A DNA stretch of 64,000 nt from Alkalibacterium sp. 20. GTDB taxonomy: Bacteria > Bacillota > Bacilli > Lactobacillales > Carnobacteriaceae_A. The notes under the pieces are model-generated. The model saw nothing but the letters and a program-made list of their open reading frames with translations. It had not been told where the DNA came from and made no database searches. This document shows, in pieces, positions 16,581 through 29,317 of the stretch. Location of the stretch: positions 1 through 64,000 of the forward strand of contig NZ_LSRN01000089.1 in assembly GCF_001885615.1 (NCBI RefSeq). Reading direction: 5' to 3'. Each line of letters opens with the position of its first letter. Positions within the stretch are counted from its first letter, which is position 1. Position numbers and translations under genes: made by a program.

Positions 16581-16622
16581 AAGAATAACCATTGCCTTTA
16601 AAAGCAATGGTTATTCTTTTTT
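16581..16622. terminator. Perfect 15-bp terminator after the rsmC-like gene
   Basis: AAGAATAACCATTGC (16581-16595) and GCAATGGTTATTCTT (16604-16618) with an eight-base loop, then T residues to 16622. Confidence 0.9.
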
Positions 16623-16649
16623 GTATCCACATTGATAGTGGATTTGGTC

Positions 16650-16678
16650 TTGACATTCTAGTTGCTTTAATATAAGAT
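16650..16678 (+). promoter_or_regulatory. rpoBC promoter
   Basis: TTGACA (16650-16655) and TAAGAT (16673-16678) with a 17-base spacer. It is followed by a leader of about 270 bases before rpoB. Confidence 0.7.
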
Positions 16679-16750
16679 TAATAGACGCTTAACAAAGTAT
16701 GAAAATGAGACACGTGCGAAATATTGTCCGTACGCGATTTTTGAAGCTAA

Positions 16751-16808
16751 ACAAAAGAATGTGTGATGATTGCGACTGTATCTTTCACTAATCTTTTGTA
16801 TTTTTTTT
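16751..16808 (+). terminator. Attenuator in the rpoB leader
   Basis: ACAAAAGA (16751-16758) and TCTTTTGT (16792-16799), plus an inner GTGA/TCAC pairing, are followed by eight T residues at 16801-16808. The terminator lies between the rpoBC promoter and the start codon, so it should reduce rpoBC transcription. The 145 bases after it show no other clear signal. Confidence 0.7.
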
Positions 16809-16953
16809 GGTCTAAAATAGGTTGAAACCCTAATTTTTAAACGAATGGTAACATTTGTAACAAGATTGTAATGTTTTTATTGAAAATATTTCGATTCAGA
16901 CCAAGTAGCTTTTGATTATGGCGACTAGTGATTAATAATGAGGGGTGAAGAGG

Positions 16954-19900
16954 TTGGCAGGCCAAAATGTGAAATACGGCAAGCACCGTACACGTAGAAG
17001 TTATTCACGAATAAGTGAAGTATTAGAACTTCCAAACTTAATTGAAATTCAAACTAATTCATATAACTGGTTCCTAAAAGAGGGACTTAAGGATATGTTT
17101 AAAGATATCTCTCCTGTTGAAGACTTTTCTGGAAATCTAGCATTAGATTTTACGGACTATAAATTCCAGGAACCAAAATATACTACAGACGAAGCAAGAC
17201 AACACGATGCAAATTATTCGGCACCTTTATATGTCAAGTTACGTTTAATGGTCAAAGATACAGGAGAAGTGAAAGAGCAGGAAGTGTTCTTTGGCGACTT
17301 CCCATTGATGACTGAAGAAGGAACGTTTATTATCAACGGTTCTGAACGTGTTATCGTTTCGCAACTTGTTCGTTCACCAGGCGTATACTTTCATCCGAAA
17401 GTTGAAAAGAATGGAATGGAAGGGTTCGGTTCAACCGTCATACCTAACCGAGGCGCTTGGCTAGAGTATGAAACGGACTCTAAAGGTTTATCCAATGTCC
17501 GTATTGACCGTACCCGTAAGATCCCGCTAAGTGTACTTGTTCGTGCACTAGGTTTCGGATCAGATGACGAAATCTTGGATATCTTTGGAGAAAACGAAAG
17601 TTTATCCGCAACGCTGGAAAAAGATATTCATAAAAACAGTTCTGACTCTCGCGTAGAAGAGTCTTTGAAAGATTTGTATGAACGTCTGCGTCCAGGAGAA
17701 CCCAAAACAGCGGATTCTTCACGTAGTTTACTAACCACGCGTTTCTTCGATCCTAAACGTTATGACCTAGCGCGTGTCGGTCGTTATAAAATGAACAAAA
17801 AAATGGACTTGAAAATTCGTTTGATGGGGCTTACTTTAGCAGAAGCAATTGTAGATCATGAAACAGGCGAATTGCTGGCTAAAGAAGGAACCGTCGTTAC
17901 GCGTGAACTCATGAACGAATTAGGTCCACGTATCGACAACGGGTTGAATCATGTCACACTTCATCCTTCAGATGATGGGGTTGTGCCAGAACCGATCGAA
18001 ATTCAAATGTTCAAAGTCTATTCCCCTAGTGATAATATACGTGTGATCCACGTCATCGGAAATGCTTATCCGGATAGAGAAATGAAATATATTATCCCGG
18101 CCGATATGATTGCGTCAATGAACTACTTCTTCAATTTACAAGAAGGTATTGGCGAAGTAGATGACATCGACCACTTAGGAAACAGACGTATCCGTTCGGT
18201 TGGAGAGTTATTACAAAACCAGTTCCGTATCGGTCTATCTCGTATGGAACGTGTGGTACGTGAGCGTATGTCTATTCAAGACACGTCAACGACGACACCA
18301 CAACAATTAGTAAACATTCGTCCAGTCGTTGCGTCGATCAAAGAGTTCTTTGGTTCGTCTCAATTGTCTCAGTTTATGGATCAAACGAACCCACTAGGTG
18401 AATTGACCCACAAACGACGTCTATCTGCTTTGGGACCCGGCGGGTTAACACGTGACCGTGCGGGTTATGAAGTGCGAGATGTTCACTATTCCCACTATGG
18501 CCGTATGTGTCCGATCGAAACGCCTGAGGGACCAAATATCGGATTGATCAACAGTTTATCAACTTATGCAAAAATAAATGAATTTGGTTTTATCGAAACA
18601 CCTTACCGTAAAGTAGATAAAAAGACCGGTCGAGTGACTGATAAAATTGATTATTTAACTGCAGATGTAGAGGACTTATATGTGGTAGCCCAAGCGAATG
18701 CACCTTTAAATGAAGACGGGTCATTTGTTAATGATCTAGTATTAGCACGAACAAAAGATAACAATGAAGAATTAGAAGTATCCAAAGTGGATTACATGGA
18801 TGTATCACCTAAACAGGTTGTTTCTGTAGCGACGGCAAGTATTCCGTTCTTGGAAAACGATGACTCCAACCGTGCGTTAATGGGTGCAAACATGCAGCGT
18901 CAAGCGGTTCCTTTGATCCAACCAGAAGGACCACTCGTAGGAACAGGGATTGAATTTACGGCGGCACGAGATTCTGGTGCGGCAGTGATTGCTAAAAATT
19001 CAGGTAAAGTAGAATATGTGGATGCAAGAACAATCCGTGTCAGACGTGAAGACGGTACTTTAGATAAATATCAATTAGCTAAATTTAAACGATCAAATGC
19101 TGGAACTTCATACAATCAACGTGCTTTAGCACGCCATGGCGATGTTGTTGATAAAGGGGATATCTTAGCAGATGGTCCTTCTATGGAAAATGGCGAAATG
19201 GCTATTGGACGTAACCCGCTGATTGCCTTTACAACATTCGATGGGTACAACTTTGAAGATGCGATAATCATGAGTGAACGTTTAGTCAAAGATGACGTGT
19301 ATACTTCGATCCATATAGAAGAACATGAATCAGAAGCGAGAGATACAAAATTAGGACCCGAAGAAATCACTCGTGAACTGCCTAACGTGGGTGACGATGC
19401 GCTTAAGAACTTAGACGATCGCGGCATCATCCGTATCGGGGCAGAAGTACACGACGGTGATATTCTGGTTGGTAAAGTAACACCTAAAGGCGTATCAGAA
19501 CTATCTGCAGAAGAAAAACTGCTGCATGCTATTTTCGGTGAAAAAGCACGTGAAGTGAGAGATACGTCTCTTCGTGTTTCACACGGTAGCGGGGGTATTG
19601 TTCATGATGTGAAAATCTTTACACGTGAATCCGGAGATGAATTGTCTCCAGGCGTGAATTATCTCGTCCGTGTATTCATCGTTCAAAAACGTAAAATCAA
19701 CGTTGGGGATAAACTTGCTGGACGTCACGGTAATAAAGGTGTTGTATCCTTGATTTTACCTGAAGAAGATATGCCGTTCATGCCAGATGGCACACCTGTT
19801 GACATTATGTTGAACCCACTTGGCGTGCCTTCACGTATGAATATCGGACAAGTTCTTGAACTTCATATGGGTATGGCCGCACGTAAATTAGGTATTCACA

Positions 19901-20556
19901 TTGCTACGCCAGTATTTGATGGTGCATCAGATGAAGAAGTCTGGGATATCATTAAAGAAGCGGGCATGGATGAAGATGCCAAGACAGTGCTGATCGATGG
20001 CCGTACAGGCGAACCGTTTGACAACAGAATATCTGTTGGTGTCATGTACTATATCAAGTTGGCGCACATGGTCGACGATAAACTGCATGCACGTTCTACT
20101 GGACCGTACTCACTCGTTACGCAACAACCACTTGGTGGTAAAGCGCAATTTGGTGGACAACGTTTTGGTGAGATGGAAGTTTGGGCTCTTGAAGCATATG
20201 GAGCAGCTTACACCTTGCAAGAAATCCTGACGTATAAATCCGATGACGTTGTTGGTCGTGTGAAAACATACGAAGCCATTGTCAAAGGTGAAACTATTCC
20301 TAAACCGGGCGTTCCAGAATCCTTCCGTGTTCTTGTCAAAGAGCTTCAATCATTAGGATTGGACCTGAAAGTCTTGGACATTAATAAAGAAGCAATCAAT
20401 TTAGAAGATTCTGATGAAGATGATGATTTTGGAAACATTGACTCTTTAGAAAAAATGAAAAAAGAACAAGATGAAAAACGCGCAGAAGAAGCTAAGAAAA
20501 AAGCTGAAGAAGAAACCGCACGTGCCGAACTAGAACAGCAACAAGAGCAAGAGTGA
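16954..20556 (+). CDS. rpoB: DNA-directed RNA polymerase subunit beta
   Basis: This is a 1200-residue beta subunit. I use TTG 16954, preceded by AGGGGTG, because the reading M-A-G-Q-N-V-K-Y-G matches the start of Bacilli RpoB. The GTG at 16945 would overlap the binding site. The rifampicin pocket is of the sensitive type ([22 protein letters not shown]). The C-terminal part carries the [12 protein letters not shown] catalytic segment and the [24 protein letters not shown] region. The tail is an acidic and Lys/Glu-rich extension typical of Lactobacillales. It is followed by rpoC after 121 bases. Confidence 0.98.
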   Translation: MAGQNVKYGKHRTRRSYSRISEVLELPNLIEIQTNSYNWFLKEGLKDMFKDISPVEDFSGNLALDFTDYKFQEPKYTTDEARQHDANYSAPLYVKLRLMVKDTGEVKEQEVFFGDFPLMTEEGTFIINGSERVIVSQLVRSPGVYFHPKVEKNGMEGFGSTVIPNRGAWLEYETDSKGLSNVRIDRTRKIPLSVLVRALGFGSDDEILDIFGENESLSATLEKDIHKNSSDSRVEESLKDLYERLRPGEPKTADSSRSLLTTRFFDPKRYDLARVGRYKMNKKMDLKIRLMGLTLAEAIVDHETGELLAKEGTVVTRELMNELGPRIDNGLNHVTLHPSDDGVVPEPIEIQMFKVYSPSDNIRVIHVIGNAYPDREMKYIIPADMIASMNYFFNLQEGIGEVDDIDHLGNRRIRSVGELLQNQFRIGLSRMERVVRERMSIQDTSTTTPQQLVNIRPVVASIKEFFGSSQLSQFMDQTNPLGELTHKRRLSALGPGGLTRDRAGYEVRDVHYSHYGRMCPIETPEGPNIGLINSLSTYAKINEFGFIETPYRKVDKKTGRVTDKIDYLTADVEDLYVVAQANAPLNEDGSFVNDLVLARTKDNNEELEVSKVDYMDVSPKQVVSVATASIPFLENDDSNRALMGANMQRQAVPLIQPEGPLVGTGIEFTAARDSGAAVIAKNSGKVEYVDARTIRVRREDGTLDKYQLAKFKRSNAGTSYNQRALARHGDVVDKGDILADGPSMENGEMAIGRNPLIAFTTFDGYNFEDAIIMSERLVKDDVYTSIHIEEHESEARDTKLGPEEITRELPNVGDDALKNLDDRGIIRIGAEVHDGDILVGKVTPKGVSELSAEEKLLHAIFGEKAREVRDTSLRVSHGSGGIVHDVKIFTRESGDELSPGVNYLVRVFIVQKRKINVGDKLAGRHGNKGVVSLILPEEDMPFMPDGTPVDIMLNPLGVPSRMNIGQVLELHMGMAARKLGIHIATPVFDGASDEEVWDIIKEAGMDEDAKTVLIDGRTGEPFDNRISVGVMYYIKLAHMVDDKLHARSTGPYSLVTQQPLGGKAQFGGQRFGEMEVWALEAYGAAYTLQEILTYKSDDVVGRVKTYEAIVKGETIPKPGVPESFRVLVKELQSLGLDLKVLDINKEAINLEDSDEDDDFGNIDSLEKMKKEQDEKRAEEAKKKAEEETARAELEQQQEQE

Positions 20557-20677
20557 AAATGTAGCCTAAACGTGAGTGCGGTCGAATGACCGGCTCTCGA
20601 TCAGTTACATGAAAATGAGTAATAGAAACGTGAAGCAATAGGGCAGCTTCATAATCTACAAAAGGGAGGTAGCCCCT

Positions 20678-23600
20678 TTGATCGATGTAAATAAATTTGA
20701 AAGTATCCAGATTGGATTGGCTTCACCAGACAAGATCCGTAGTTGGTCTTATGGAGAAGTTAAAAAACCAGAAACAATTAATTACCGAACATTGAAACCA
20801 GAAAAAGATGGCTTATTCTGTGAAAGAATATTTGGACCATCAAAAGACTATGAATGTGCGTGCGGTAAGTACAAACGTGTTCATTATAAAGGCATTGTTT
20901 GTGACCGTTGTGGGGTCGAAGTAACAAAATCTAAAGTCCGAAGAGAACGTATGGGACACATAGAACTAGCGGCACCAGTCACACATATCTGGTATTTTAA
21001 AGGGATCCCAAGTCGTATGGGTCTGATTTTAGACATGTCACCACGCGCGCTGGAAGAAATCATTTATTTTGCTTCTTACGTTGTCATCGATCCAGGTGAT
21101 ACACCACTCGAGAGAAAACAATTAATGACAGAAAGAGAATATCGTGAGCGTCGTGCACAATATGGAAAATCTTTCCAAGCTGATATTGGTGCCGAAGCCA
21201 TTAAGTCATTATTAAACAATGTAGATTTAGTAGAAGAAGCCAAAGAGCTGAAAGAATTGCTTCAAACAGCTTCCGGTCAAAAACGCACACGTGCGATCCG
21301 TCGTTTAGATATTCTGGAAGCATTTAGAAATTCAGGGAACGATCCATCATGGATGGTCATGGACGTTGTGCCAATCATCCCGCCTGAAATCAGACCAATG
21401 GTTCAACTCGAAGGTGGACGTTTCGCAACAAGTGACTTGAACGATCTTTACCGCCGAGTCATTAACCGTAACAACCGTTTGAAACGCTTGTTAGATTTAA
21501 ATGCACCTCATATCATTGTTCAAAACGAAAAACGTATGCTGCAGGAAGCTGTCGACGCATTAGTTGATAATGGTCGTCGCGGCCGTGCAGTAACTGGACC
21601 AGGTAACCGTCCGCTTAAATCGTTGTCTCATATGTTGAAAGGGAAACAAGGACGTTTCCGTCAAAACTTATTGGGTAAACGTGTAGACTATTCTGGCCGA
21701 TCAGTTATCGTAGTTGGACCAACCTTGAAAATGTACCAATGTGGTTTGCCTAAGGAAATGGCAATAGAACTGTTCAAACCTTTTGTTATGCGTGAGTTAG
21801 TTGTAAGAGAAATTGCAAATAACATTAAAAATGCTAAGCGAAAAGTGGAACGCATGGATGAAGAAGTCTGGGCAGTCTTGCAGGACGTTATTCGTGAACA
21901 TCCCGTTCTTTTGAACCGCGCACCTACATTACACCGTTTGGGTATTCAGGCGTTTGAACCGATTCTTGTCGAAGGTAAAGCAATTCGTCTGCATCCACTA
22001 GTCTGTGAAGCCTATAATGCCGATTTCGATGGAGACCAAATGGCTGTTCACGTTCCTTTAAGTGATGAAGCTCAGGCAGAAGCACGTATTCTGATGCTTG
22101 GTGCTCAAAACATCTTGAACCCTAAAGATGGTAAACCCGTTGTAACGCCTTCACAGGACATGGTTTTAGGAAACTATTACCTGACTATGGAAGTGGACGG
22201 AAAAATCGGAGAAGGAATGGTATTCTCAAGTAATGCTGAAGCTGTTCAAGCTTATCAAACTGGCTATGTTCACTTGCATACACGCGTTGCGGTACATGCG
22301 TCGTCATTACCTGACAAACCATTTACAGATGAACAAAAAGAACAGTTTTTGATTACAACAGTCGGGAAATTGATTTTTAACGAAATCATGCCTAAAGAAT
22401 TCGCTTATTTAAATGAACCAACGATGGAAAACCTTGAGGAAAAAACACCTGATAAATATTTTGTCCCTTATGGTACAGATATCAGAAAACATATCAGCGA
22501 AATGCCTCTTGTTGTGCCATTTAAAAAGAAAAATCTAAGTAATATCATTGCTGAGGTCTTTAAACAGTTCCAAGTAACTGAAACATCTAAAATGCTTGAT
22601 AAGATGAAAAACCTAGGCTATAAATATTCGACGAAATCCGGTATCACAGTTGGGATTGCCGACATTTCTCACTTGGAAGAAAAAGAAGAAATCTTAGAGA
22701 AGGCGCATAAGCAAGTAGAACGTATCAATGCGTCACATCGTCGTGGTTTAATTACCGAAGAAGAACGTTATACTTCTATTATTGAAGTATGGACGAAAAC
22801 AAAAGATACGATTCAAGCACACTTAATGACCACTTTAGATAATCACAACAACATCTTCATGATGAGTGATTCCGGAGCGCGTGGTAATATCTCTAACTTT
22901 ACACAGTTAGCAGGAATGCGTGGATTGATGGCCGCTCCAAGTGGACGAATCATGGAACTGCCGATCACATCGAACTTCCGAGAAGGCTTATCCGTTTTGG
23001 AAATGTTTATCTCAACTCACGGAGCTCGTAAAGGTATGACTGATACAGCGCTTAAAACAGCTGACTCAGGTTATCTTACACGTCGTTTGGTTGACGTGGC
23101 ACAAGACGTTATTATTCGTAACGAAGATTGTGGGACGAAACGTGGTTTAGTTGTTGAAGCGATTCGTGACGGCAATGAAATCATTGAACCGCTAGAAGAA
23201 CGTATCAGCGGAAGACATGCACGTAAAACAGTGTTACATCCTAAAACGGGTGAAGTGATGGTTTCTGAAAATGACTTGATCACGGAAGGTTTGTCCAGAG
23301 CAATCGTTGAAGCAGGAATTGAACAAGTAACCATTCGTTCAGCCTTTACATGTAACGCTAAACATGGTGTATGTAAAAAATGTTATGGTCGTAACTTAGC
23401 AACGGGACGCACGGTAGAAGTTGGAGAAGCAGTCGGAACCATCGCTGCTCAGTCTATCGGCGAACCAGGCACGCAGTTAACTATGCGTACGTTCCATACA
23501 GGGGGAGTTGCCGGTGATGATATCACTCAAGGTCTTCCTCGTGTTCAAGAAATATTTGAAGCAAGACATCCTAAAGGGCAAGCTGTCATTACGGAAGTAA

Positions 23601-24313
23601 CGGGCGAAATTGTCTCGATCGATGAAAAACAAGGTGAGAGAACGAAAGAAATCACGGTTAAAGGAGCAACAGATACACGAACGTATACCGTGCCAAGTAA
23701 TGCACGTATGCGTATCAAAGAAGGAAGCTTCATTGAACGTGGCGATGCCTTTAACGAAGGGTCGATCGATCCCAAACAACTGCTCGCAGTTAGTGATGTT
23801 CTTAAATTACAAAACTACTTGCTTAAAGAAGTACAATACGCTTACCGTAGTCAAGGGGTAGAAATTGGCGATAAACATATCGAAGTAATGGTTCGCCAAA
23901 TGCTGCAAAAAGTTCGTGTTCTCGATCCGGGGAATACAAACATCTTGCCAGGTAGCCTAATCGATATAGACGACTTTAAACAAGCAAACAAAGAAACGTT
24001 ATTATCAGGCGGACTTCCTGCCACGGCACGTTCAGTATTATTAGGTATCACTAAAGCATCACTTGAAACAAACAGTTTCTTATCTGCCGCATCCTTCCAG
24101 GAAACAACACGTATCCTGACAGATGCTGCAATCAGAGGTAAAAACGATCCGCTCATTGGCTTGAAAGAAAATGTTATTATAGGTAAATCTATTCCAGCTG
24201 GAACAGGTATGAAAGTCTATAACGATATGAAGCCTAAAGAAGTGGGCGTAGTCAGCGAAAATGTTTATAGTATCAATGATGAAAAAACACCGACAAAAAA
24301 TACAGAAAAATAA
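20678..24313 (+). CDS. rpoC: DNA-directed RNA polymerase subunit beta'
   Basis: This is a 1211-residue beta' subunit. The N-terminal zinc ribbon has Cys60, Cys62, Cys75 and Cys78. The active-site Mg2+ motif NADFDGDQ has Asp449, Asp451 and Asp453. The second zinc site ([14 protein letters not shown]) and the trigger-loop region ([16 protein letters not shown]) are present. The start is TTG 20678 with GGGAGG nine bases upstream. The 121-base rpoB-rpoC spacer holds only a small CGGTC/GACCG hairpin. A terminator follows. Confidence 0.98.
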   Translation: MIDVNKFESIQIGLASPDKIRSWSYGEVKKPETINYRTLKPEKDGLFCERIFGPSKDYECACGKYKRVHYKGIVCDRCGVEVTKSKVRRERMGHIELAAPVTHIWYFKGIPSRMGLILDMSPRALEEIIYFASYVVIDPGDTPLERKQLMTEREYRERRAQYGKSFQADIGAEAIKSLLNNVDLVEEAKELKELLQTASGQKRTRAIRRLDILEAFRNSGNDPSWMVMDVVPIIPPEIRPMVQLEGGRFATSDLNDLYRRVINRNNRLKRLLDLNAPHIIVQNEKRMLQEAVDALVDNGRRGRAVTGPGNRPLKSLSHMLKGKQGRFRQNLLGKRVDYSGRSVIVVGPTLKMYQCGLPKEMAIELFKPFVMRELVVREIANNIKNAKRKVERMDEEVWAVLQDVIREHPVLLNRAPTLHRLGIQAFEPILVEGKAIRLHPLVCEAYNADFDGDQMAVHVPLSDEAQAEARILMLGAQNILNPKDGKPVVTPSQDMVLGNYYLTMEVDGKIGEGMVFSSNAEAVQAYQTGYVHLHTRVAVHASSLPDKPFTDEQKEQFLITTVGKLIFNEIMPKEFAYLNEPTMENLEEKTPDKYFVPYGTDIRKHISEMPLVVPFKKKNLSNIIAEVFKQFQVTETSKMLDKMKNLGYKYSTKSGITVGIADISHLEEKEEILEKAHKQVERINASHRRGLITEEERYTSIIEVWTKTKDTIQAHLMTTLDNHNNIFMMSDSGARGNISNFTQLAGMRGLMAAPSGRIMELPITSNFREGLSVLEMFISTHGARKGMTDTALKTADSGYLTRRLVDVAQDVIIRNEDCGTKRGLVVEAIRDGNEIIEPLEERISGRHARKTVLHPKTGEVMVSENDLITEGLSRAIVEAGIEQVTIRSAFTCNAKHGVCKKCYGRNLATGRTVEVGEAVGTIAAQSIGEPGTQLTMRTFHTGGVAGDDITQGLPRVQEIFEARHPKGQAVITEVTGEIVSIDEKQGERTKEITVKGATDTRTYTVPSNARMRIKEGSFIERGDAFNEGSIDPKQLLAVSDVLKLQNYLLKEVQYAYRSQGVEIGDKHIEVMVRQMLQKVRVLDPGNTNILPGSLIDIDDFKQANKETLLSGGLPATARSVLLGITKASLETNSFLSAASFQETTRILTDAAIRGKNDPLIGLKENVIIGKSIPAGTGMKVYNDMKPKEVGVVSENVYSINDEKTPTKNTEK

Positions 24314-24322
24314 AATGTAATT

Positions 24323-24369
24323 AGGAGACAGAGCAGCTATCGCTTCTCTGTCACTCCTATTATTTTTTT
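24323..24369 (+). terminator. Intrinsic terminator after rpoC
   Basis: AGGAG and ACAGAG (24323-24333) pair with CTCTGT and CTCCT (24346-24358), followed by a T-rich tract to 24369. Confidence 0.85.
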
Positions 24370-24388
24370 AAAAGAACAAGAGAAGCTA

Positions 24389-24417
24389 TTGACACTCTAA
24401 TTCTCACGTGATATTAT
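24389..24417 (+). promoter_or_regulatory. str operon promoter (rpsL-rpsG-fusA)
   Basis: A perfect TTGACA (24389-24394) and TATTAT (24412-24417) with a 17-base spacer. The leader is about 235 bases long. Confidence 0.8.
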
Positions 24418-24505
24418 GTTATATGTGCTTTTGTGTAGAGATTCCTGTTCAAGATTTGTCTAATTCGTAAGAGTTAAAACCATTCTGACTGGCGCGCAAG
24501 AGCCG

Positions 24506-24576
24506 CATATAACCATATATTATGGTAGTTTATATGAAAGTTGATTGAACCGCATGTAATGCGATTATTCTTTTTT
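24506..24576 (+). promoter_or_regulatory. Structured rpsL leader with weak attenuator
   Basis: An imperfect hairpin CATATAACCATA/TATGGTAGTTTATATG (24506-24536) is followed by a short CGCAT/ATGCG hairpin (24551-24563) and six T residues (24571-24576). The second could act as a weak terminator. I do not recognise a known leader class. Confidence 0.5.
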
Positions 24577-24657
24577 ACTTTTAAATGAACCGCCTGGTAG
24601 TGTGGGTCTAGAAACAAAAAATTGAAAGTCAGCACTAATGAAGGGAGGAAACATGAA

Positions 24658-25071
24658 ATGCCTACAATGAATCAATTAATCCGTAAACCTCGTAAAGCAA
24701 AAGTAAGAAAATCTGAAGCACCTGCTATGAATAGAGGGTATAACACTCAGAAACGTAAACAAACAATGGTATATTCTCCACAAAAACGTGGTGTTTGTAC
24801 ACGTGTTGGAACAATGACTCCTAAAAAACCTAACTCAGCGTTACGTAAATATGCACGTGTTCGTTTATCTAACATGATGGAAGTTACTGCATATATTCCA
24901 GGTGAAGGACATAACTTGCAAGAACACAGCGTGGTACTTATCCGTGGAGGTAAAGTAAAAGACTTACCGGGTGTACGTTATCACGTCATTCGTGGTGCTC
25001 TTGATACTGCTGGAGTTGCCGACCGTAAACAAAGCCGTTCTAAATACGGTACAAAACGAGCAAAGAAATAA
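24658..25071 (+). CDS. rpsL: 30S ribosomal protein S12
   Basis: This 137-residue S12 of the decoding centre starts [10 protein letters not shown]. The ATG at 24658 with GGGAGG nine bases upstream is preferred over the longer frame from 24622. The streptomycin-related segments [11 protein letters not shown] and KDLPGVRYH are wild-type. First gene of the str operon. Confidence 0.98.
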   Translation: MPTMNQLIRKPRKAKVRKSEAPAMNRGYNTQKRKQTMVYSPQKRGVCTRVGTMTPKKPNSALRKYARVRLSNMMEVTAYIPGEGHNLQEHSVVLIRGGKVKDLPGVRYHVIRGALDTAGVADRKQSRSKYGTKRAKK

Positions 25072-25165
25072 TAAAAATGCACAGTTTATTATTAAGCTGA
25101 CATTAACTTGTAAAAAAATCAATTAAAAAATATAAAAATACTATCTCTCGAAAGGAGGAATTTGA

Positions 25166-25636
25166 ATGCCTCGTAAAGGTCCTGTTGCAAAACGTGATGT
25201 ATTACCAGATCCAATGTACAATAGTAAATTGGTATCTCGTTTAATTAACCGCTTGATGGTTGATGGTAAACGTGGTAAAGCATCTTCAATTTTGTATGAC
25301 GCATTTGATATAATTAAAGAACAAACGGGTAATGACCCAATTGAAGTGTTTGAACAAGCACTCAAAAACATCATGCCTGTATTAGAAGTTAAAGCACGTC
25401 GTGTAGGAGGTTCTAACTACCAAGTACCTGTAGAAGTACGTCCAGATCGTCGTACAACTTTAGCGTTACGTTGGTTAGTTAACTATGCACGTCTCCGTGG
25501 TGAAAACACAATGGTTGAGCGCTTAGCTAAAGAAATCATGGATGCAGCAAACAACACTGGTGCTGCTGTCCGTAAACGTGAAGAAATCCACCGTATGGCA
25601 GAAGCGAACAAAGCGTTTGCTCATTACCGTTGGTAA
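25166..25636 (+). CDS. rpsG: 30S ribosomal protein S7
   Basis: This 156-residue S7 nucleates assembly of the 30S head and contacts E-site tRNA. It starts at ATG 25166 after AAAGGAGG. Conserved segments include [16 protein letters not shown] and the C-terminal [20 protein letters not shown] region. It lies between rpsL and fusA. Confidence 0.98.
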   Translation: MPRKGPVAKRDVLPDPMYNSKLVSRLINRLMVDGKRGKASSILYDAFDIIKEQTGNDPIEVFEQALKNIMPVLEVKARRVGGSNYQVPVEVRPDRRTTLALRWLVNYARLRGENTMVERLAKEIMDAANNTGAAVRKREEIHRMAEANKAFAHYRW

Positions 25637-25753
25637 GATAATCATTTCTGTATTTCTATCTGATAGAAATCCGGTCAAAGATTATTATTGTGATACTATT
25701 TCCGGCTTCATTAAGTATGAAGCAAAATTTATTTAAGAGAGGTGTAATGATTA

Positions 25754-27841
25754 GTGGCCAATAGAAAATTTCCTCTACAACAAACGCGTAATATTGGAAT
25801 CATGGCGCATATCGATGCTGGTAAAACAACAACAACCGAGCGTATCCTTTATTACACTGGCCGAATCCACAAAATTGGTGAGACTCACGAAGGTGCGTCA
25901 CAAATGGACTGGATGGCGCAAGAGCAAGAACGTGGTATTACAATCACGTCAGCTGCTACAACAGCTCAATGGAGTGACCACCGCGTAAACATCATCGATA
26001 CTCCAGGACACGTAGACTTCACAGTTGAAGTTGAACGTTCACTCCGTGTATTAGATGGAGCGGTAGCTGTACTAGATGCACAGTCTGGTGTTGAACCACA
26101 AACAGAAACAGTATGGCGTCAAGCAACAACTTATGGCGTACCCCGTATTGTTTTCGTAAACAAAATGGATAAAATTGGTGCAAACTTCCTGTATTCAAAC
26201 GAAACACTACATGATCGTTTACAAGCCAATGCACATCCGATCCAATTACCAATTGGTGCTGAAGATGACTTCAAAGGTATTATCGACTTAGTTGAAATGA
26301 AAGCATTTATGTATTCAAACGACTTGGGAACTGATATTGAAGAAGTCGAAATTCCTGAAGATATGATGGAATCAGCTAAAGAATGGCGTGTTAAATTAAT
26401 TGAAGGCGTTGCTGAAATGGACGAAGAGTTCATGATGCGATATCTTGAAGGAGAAGAAATCTCTATAGCACAATTAAAAGAAGGAATCCGAAAAGCAACG
26501 TTAACGGTAGAATTTTACCCTGTACTTGTCGGTTCTGCTTTTAAAAACAAAGGGGTTCAATTACTTCTCGATGCAGTCGTCGATTACTTGCCATCACCAT
26601 TAGATGTTCGTGCCATAGTTGGGCATGAACAAAGAAATCCAGAAGCTGAAGTTAAAATTCAAGCGGGCGATGATCAGCCATTTGCTGCTTTAGCCTTTAA
26701 AGTTATGACAGACCCTTATGTTGGTCGTTTAACTTTCTTCCGTGTATACTCAGGGAAGTTGGAATCAGGTTCTTATATCTTGAATGCAACTAAAGATTCC
26801 CGTGAACGTGTTGGACGTATTTTACAAATGCACGCGAACTCTCGTCAAGAGATTCCAGAAGTATTCTCTGGTGATATCGCAGCTGCAGTTGGACTAAAAG
26901 ATACATCAACTGGTGACACTCTATGTGACCTAGAACATCCTGTAATTTTAGAATCTATGGTATTCCCTGAGCCAGTTATTCAAGTGGCCATCGAACCTAA
27001 ATCTAAAGCTGACCAGGATAAAATGGGAATGGCTCTCCAAAAATTAGCTGAAGAAGATCCTACTTTCCGTGCTGAAACAGATCAGGAAACAGGAGAAGTA
27101 ATCATCGCTGGTATGGGTGAGTTACACTTAGACATCATTGTTGACCGTATGAAACGTGAATTCAAAGTTGAAGCTAACGTTGGAGCACCACAAGTTTCTT
27201 ACCGTGAAACATTCACTAAACAAGTTGAGTCTGAAGGTAAATTCGTTCGTCAATCTGGTGGTAAAGGTCAATACGGTCACGTATGGATCGAATTTACTCC
27301 AGGTGAAGAAGGTTCAGGCTTTGAATTTGAAGATGCTGTTGTTGGTGGGGTTGTTCCTCGTGAATATATTCCCGCAGTTAAATCTGGTTTAGAAGCGTCA
27401 CTTGCCAATGGTGTCTTAGCAGGCTATCCATTAGTTGACTTTAAAGCTAAGCTTTATGACGGTTCATACCATGATGTCGACTCAAATGAGACTGCATTTA
27501 AAGTAGCTGCGTCATTAGCACTTAAAAATGCTGCAAAAAGAGCTGGCGCTGTTATCCTTGAACCTCTTATGGCTGTTGAAATTACAGTTCCAGAAGATTA
27601 CATGGGTGACATTATGGGTCATATCTCAGCACGTCGAGGAAACATAGAAGGTTCTACTCAACGTGGGAACGCAGTAATCGTTAAAGGATTCATTCCTTTA
27701 TCTGAAATGTTTGGTTACGCAACTTCATTACGTTCTGCAACACAAGGTCGTGGAACATTCACAATGCAATTTGACCACTATGAACAAGTGCCTAAGAGCA
27801 TTGCAGAAGAAATTATCAAGAAAAATGGTGGAGCAGCTTAA
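25754..27841 (+). CDS. fusA: Elongation factor G
   Basis: This 695-residue translational GTPase drives tRNA-mRNA translocation and, with RRF, ribosome recycling. The G-domain motifs are [11 protein letters not shown] (15-25), DTPGHVDFT and NKMD. All five domains are present to the usual length. The start is GTG 25754 behind GAGGTG. It ends the str operon proper, and tuf has its own promoter. Confidence 0.98.
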   Translation: MANRKFPLQQTRNIGIMAHIDAGKTTTTERILYYTGRIHKIGETHEGASQMDWMAQEQERGITITSAATTAQWSDHRVNIIDTPGHVDFTVEVERSLRVLDGAVAVLDAQSGVEPQTETVWRQATTYGVPRIVFVNKMDKIGANFLYSNETLHDRLQANAHPIQLPIGAEDDFKGIIDLVEMKAFMYSNDLGTDIEEVEIPEDMMESAKEWRVKLIEGVAEMDEEFMMRYLEGEEISIAQLKEGIRKATLTVEFYPVLVGSAFKNKGVQLLLDAVVDYLPSPLDVRAIVGHEQRNPEAEVKIQAGDDQPFAALAFKVMTDPYVGRLTFFRVYSGKLESGSYILNATKDSRERVGRILQMHANSRQEIPEVFSGDIAAAVGLKDTSTGDTLCDLEHPVILESMVFPEPVIQVAIEPKSKADQDKMGMALQKLAEEDPTFRAETDQETGEVIIAGMGELHLDIIVDRMKREFKVEANVGAPQVSYRETFTKQVESEGKFVRQSGGKGQYGHVWIEFTPGEEGSGFEFEDAVVGGVVPREYIPAVKSGLEASLANGVLAGYPLVDFKAKLYDGSYHDVDSNETAFKVAASLALKNAAKRAGAVILEPLMAVEITVPEDYMGDIMGHISARRGNIEGSTQRGNAVIVKGFIPLSEMFGYATSLRSATQGRGTFTMQFDHYEQVPKSIAEEIIKKNGGAA

Positions 27842-27919
27842 TTTAGGATCAAACCTAAGAGCTGCACTCAAGCACCCCTGATATTTTAAAGATGTTTGAG
27901 TGTACATTCATTATAATAT

Positions 27920-27948
27920 TTGATATTATGCCGTGCACTCGGTATAAT
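27920..27948 (+). promoter_or_regulatory. tuf promoter
   Basis: TTGATA (27920-27925) and a perfect TATAAT (27943-27948) with a 17-base spacer in the fusA-tuf spacer, as expected for extra expression of EF-Tu. A 7-bp inverted pair CACTCAA/TTGAGTG (27865-27902) lies just upstream. Confidence 0.8.
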
Positions 27949-28026
27949 ATATTAGAAAAAATAGGAACAGAAAAATCTATTTTCTGTTTTAAAATAGAAC
28001 AAAACCCTAAGGAGGAAATGTTTAAA

Positions 28027-29211
28027 ATGGCAAAACAAAAATTTGACCGTACAAAAGAACACATGAACATTGGTACTATTGGACACGTTGACCATGGTAA
28101 AACAACATTAACAGCTGCTATTACTACTGTATTGGCTTTAAAAGGTTATGCAGAAGCACAAGCGTACGACAGCATTGACGGTGCTAAAGAAGAAAAAGAG
28201 CGTGGAATCACAATTTCTACTTCTCACGTTGAGTATGAAACAGATACTCGTCACTATGCCCACGTTGACTGCCCAGGTCACGCGGATTACGTTAAAAACA
28301 TGATCACTGGTGCTGCACAAATGGACGGAGCTATCTTGGTAGTTTCTGCTGCTGATGGCCCAATGCCACAAACACGTGAGCACATCTTACTTTCTCGTCA
28401 AGTTGGCGTACCTTACATCGTTGTTTTCTTGAACAAAGTTGATATGGTCGATGACGACGAATTACTAGAATTAGTTGAAATGGAAGTTCGTGACTTATTA
28501 TCAGAATACGATTACCCTGGTGACGATGTTCCTGTAATCGCTGGATCAGCTTTAAAAGCTTTAGAAGGCGACGAAGCATACCAAGAAAAAATTACAGAAC
28601 TCATGGAAGCAATAGATACCTATATTCCTGCTCCTGAGCGTCATTCTGACAGACCATTCATGATGCCAGTTGAGGACGTATTCTCAATTACTGGTCGTGG
28701 CACTGTTGCTACAGGTCGTGTTGAGTCTGGTAAAGTTTCTGTTGGTGACGAGATTGAAGTTATCGGTATCAAAGATACTGCTAAAACAACTGTTACTGGT
28801 GTAGAAATGTTCCGTAAATTGTTAGATTACGCTGAAGCTGGCGATAACATCGGCGCATTGTTACGTGGTATGTCTCGTGAAGATGTTGAACGTGGACAAG
28901 TATTAGCTAAACCAGGTTCAATTACACCACATACAAAATTTGACGCTGAAGTTTATGTTCTTTCTAAAGAAGAGGGTGGACGTCACACTCCATTCTTCTC
29001 AAACTATCGTCCACAATTCTTTTTCCGTACAACTGACGTAACTGGTGTTATTGATTTACCAGAAGGTACAGAAATGGTTATGCCTGGCGATAACACAAAC
29101 ATGATCGTTTCATTAATTGCTCCTATCGCTGTTGAAAACGGTACTAAATTCACTATTCGTGAAGGCGGACGTACAGTTGGCGCTGGAGTTGTAACAAACA
29201 TCATCGAATAA
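28027..29211 (+). CDS. tuf: Elongation factor Tu
   Basis: This 394-residue EF-Tu delivers aminoacyl-tRNA to the ribosome. The P-loop GHVDHGKT lies at residues 19-26, with DCPGHADY and NKVD following. The start at ATG 28027 after AAGGAGG is chosen over the longer frame from 27892, which would read through the promoter. It ends at a strong terminator. Confidence 0.98.
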   Translation: MAKQKFDRTKEHMNIGTIGHVDHGKTTLTAAITTVLALKGYAEAQAYDSIDGAKEEKERGITISTSHVEYETDTRHYAHVDCPGHADYVKNMITGAAQMDGAILVVSAADGPMPQTREHILLSRQVGVPYIVVFLNKVDMVDDDELLELVEMEVRDLLSEYDYPGDDVPVIAGSALKALEGDEAYQEKITELMEAIDTYIPAPERHSDRPFMMPVEDVFSITGRGTVATGRVESGKVSVGDEIEVIGIKDTAKTTVTGVEMFRKLLDYAEAGDNIGALLRGMSREDVERGQVLAKPGSITPHTKFDAEVYVLSKEEGGRHTPFFSNYRPQFFFRTTDVTGVIDLPEGTEMVMPGDNTNMIVSLIAPIAVENGTKFTIREGGRTVGAGVVTNIIE

Positions 29212-29242
29212 TTTCGATTTTGCTTAAACAATTCAAACTCGA

Positions 29243-29276
29243 AGCACTTGGAAGTTTTCTTCCAAGTGCTTTTTTT
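29243..29276 (+). terminator. Intrinsic terminator after tuf
   Basis: AGCACTTGGAAG (29243-29254) and CTTCCAAGTGCT (29259-29270) with a TTTT loop, then six more T residues. Confidence 0.92.
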
Positions 29277-29282
29277 ATACTC

Positions 29283-29317
29283 AAAAAGAGGAAACTGACC
29301 CCACAGGGTCAGTTTCC
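29283..29317 (-). terminator. Minus-strand terminator facing the transglutaminase operon
   Basis: GGAAACTGACCC (29290-29301) and GGGTCAGTTTCC (29306-29317) form a perfect 12-bp stem with a CACA loop. On the minus strand it is followed by TCTTTTT, so it would end transcripts coming from the reverse operon. Confidence 0.7.
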
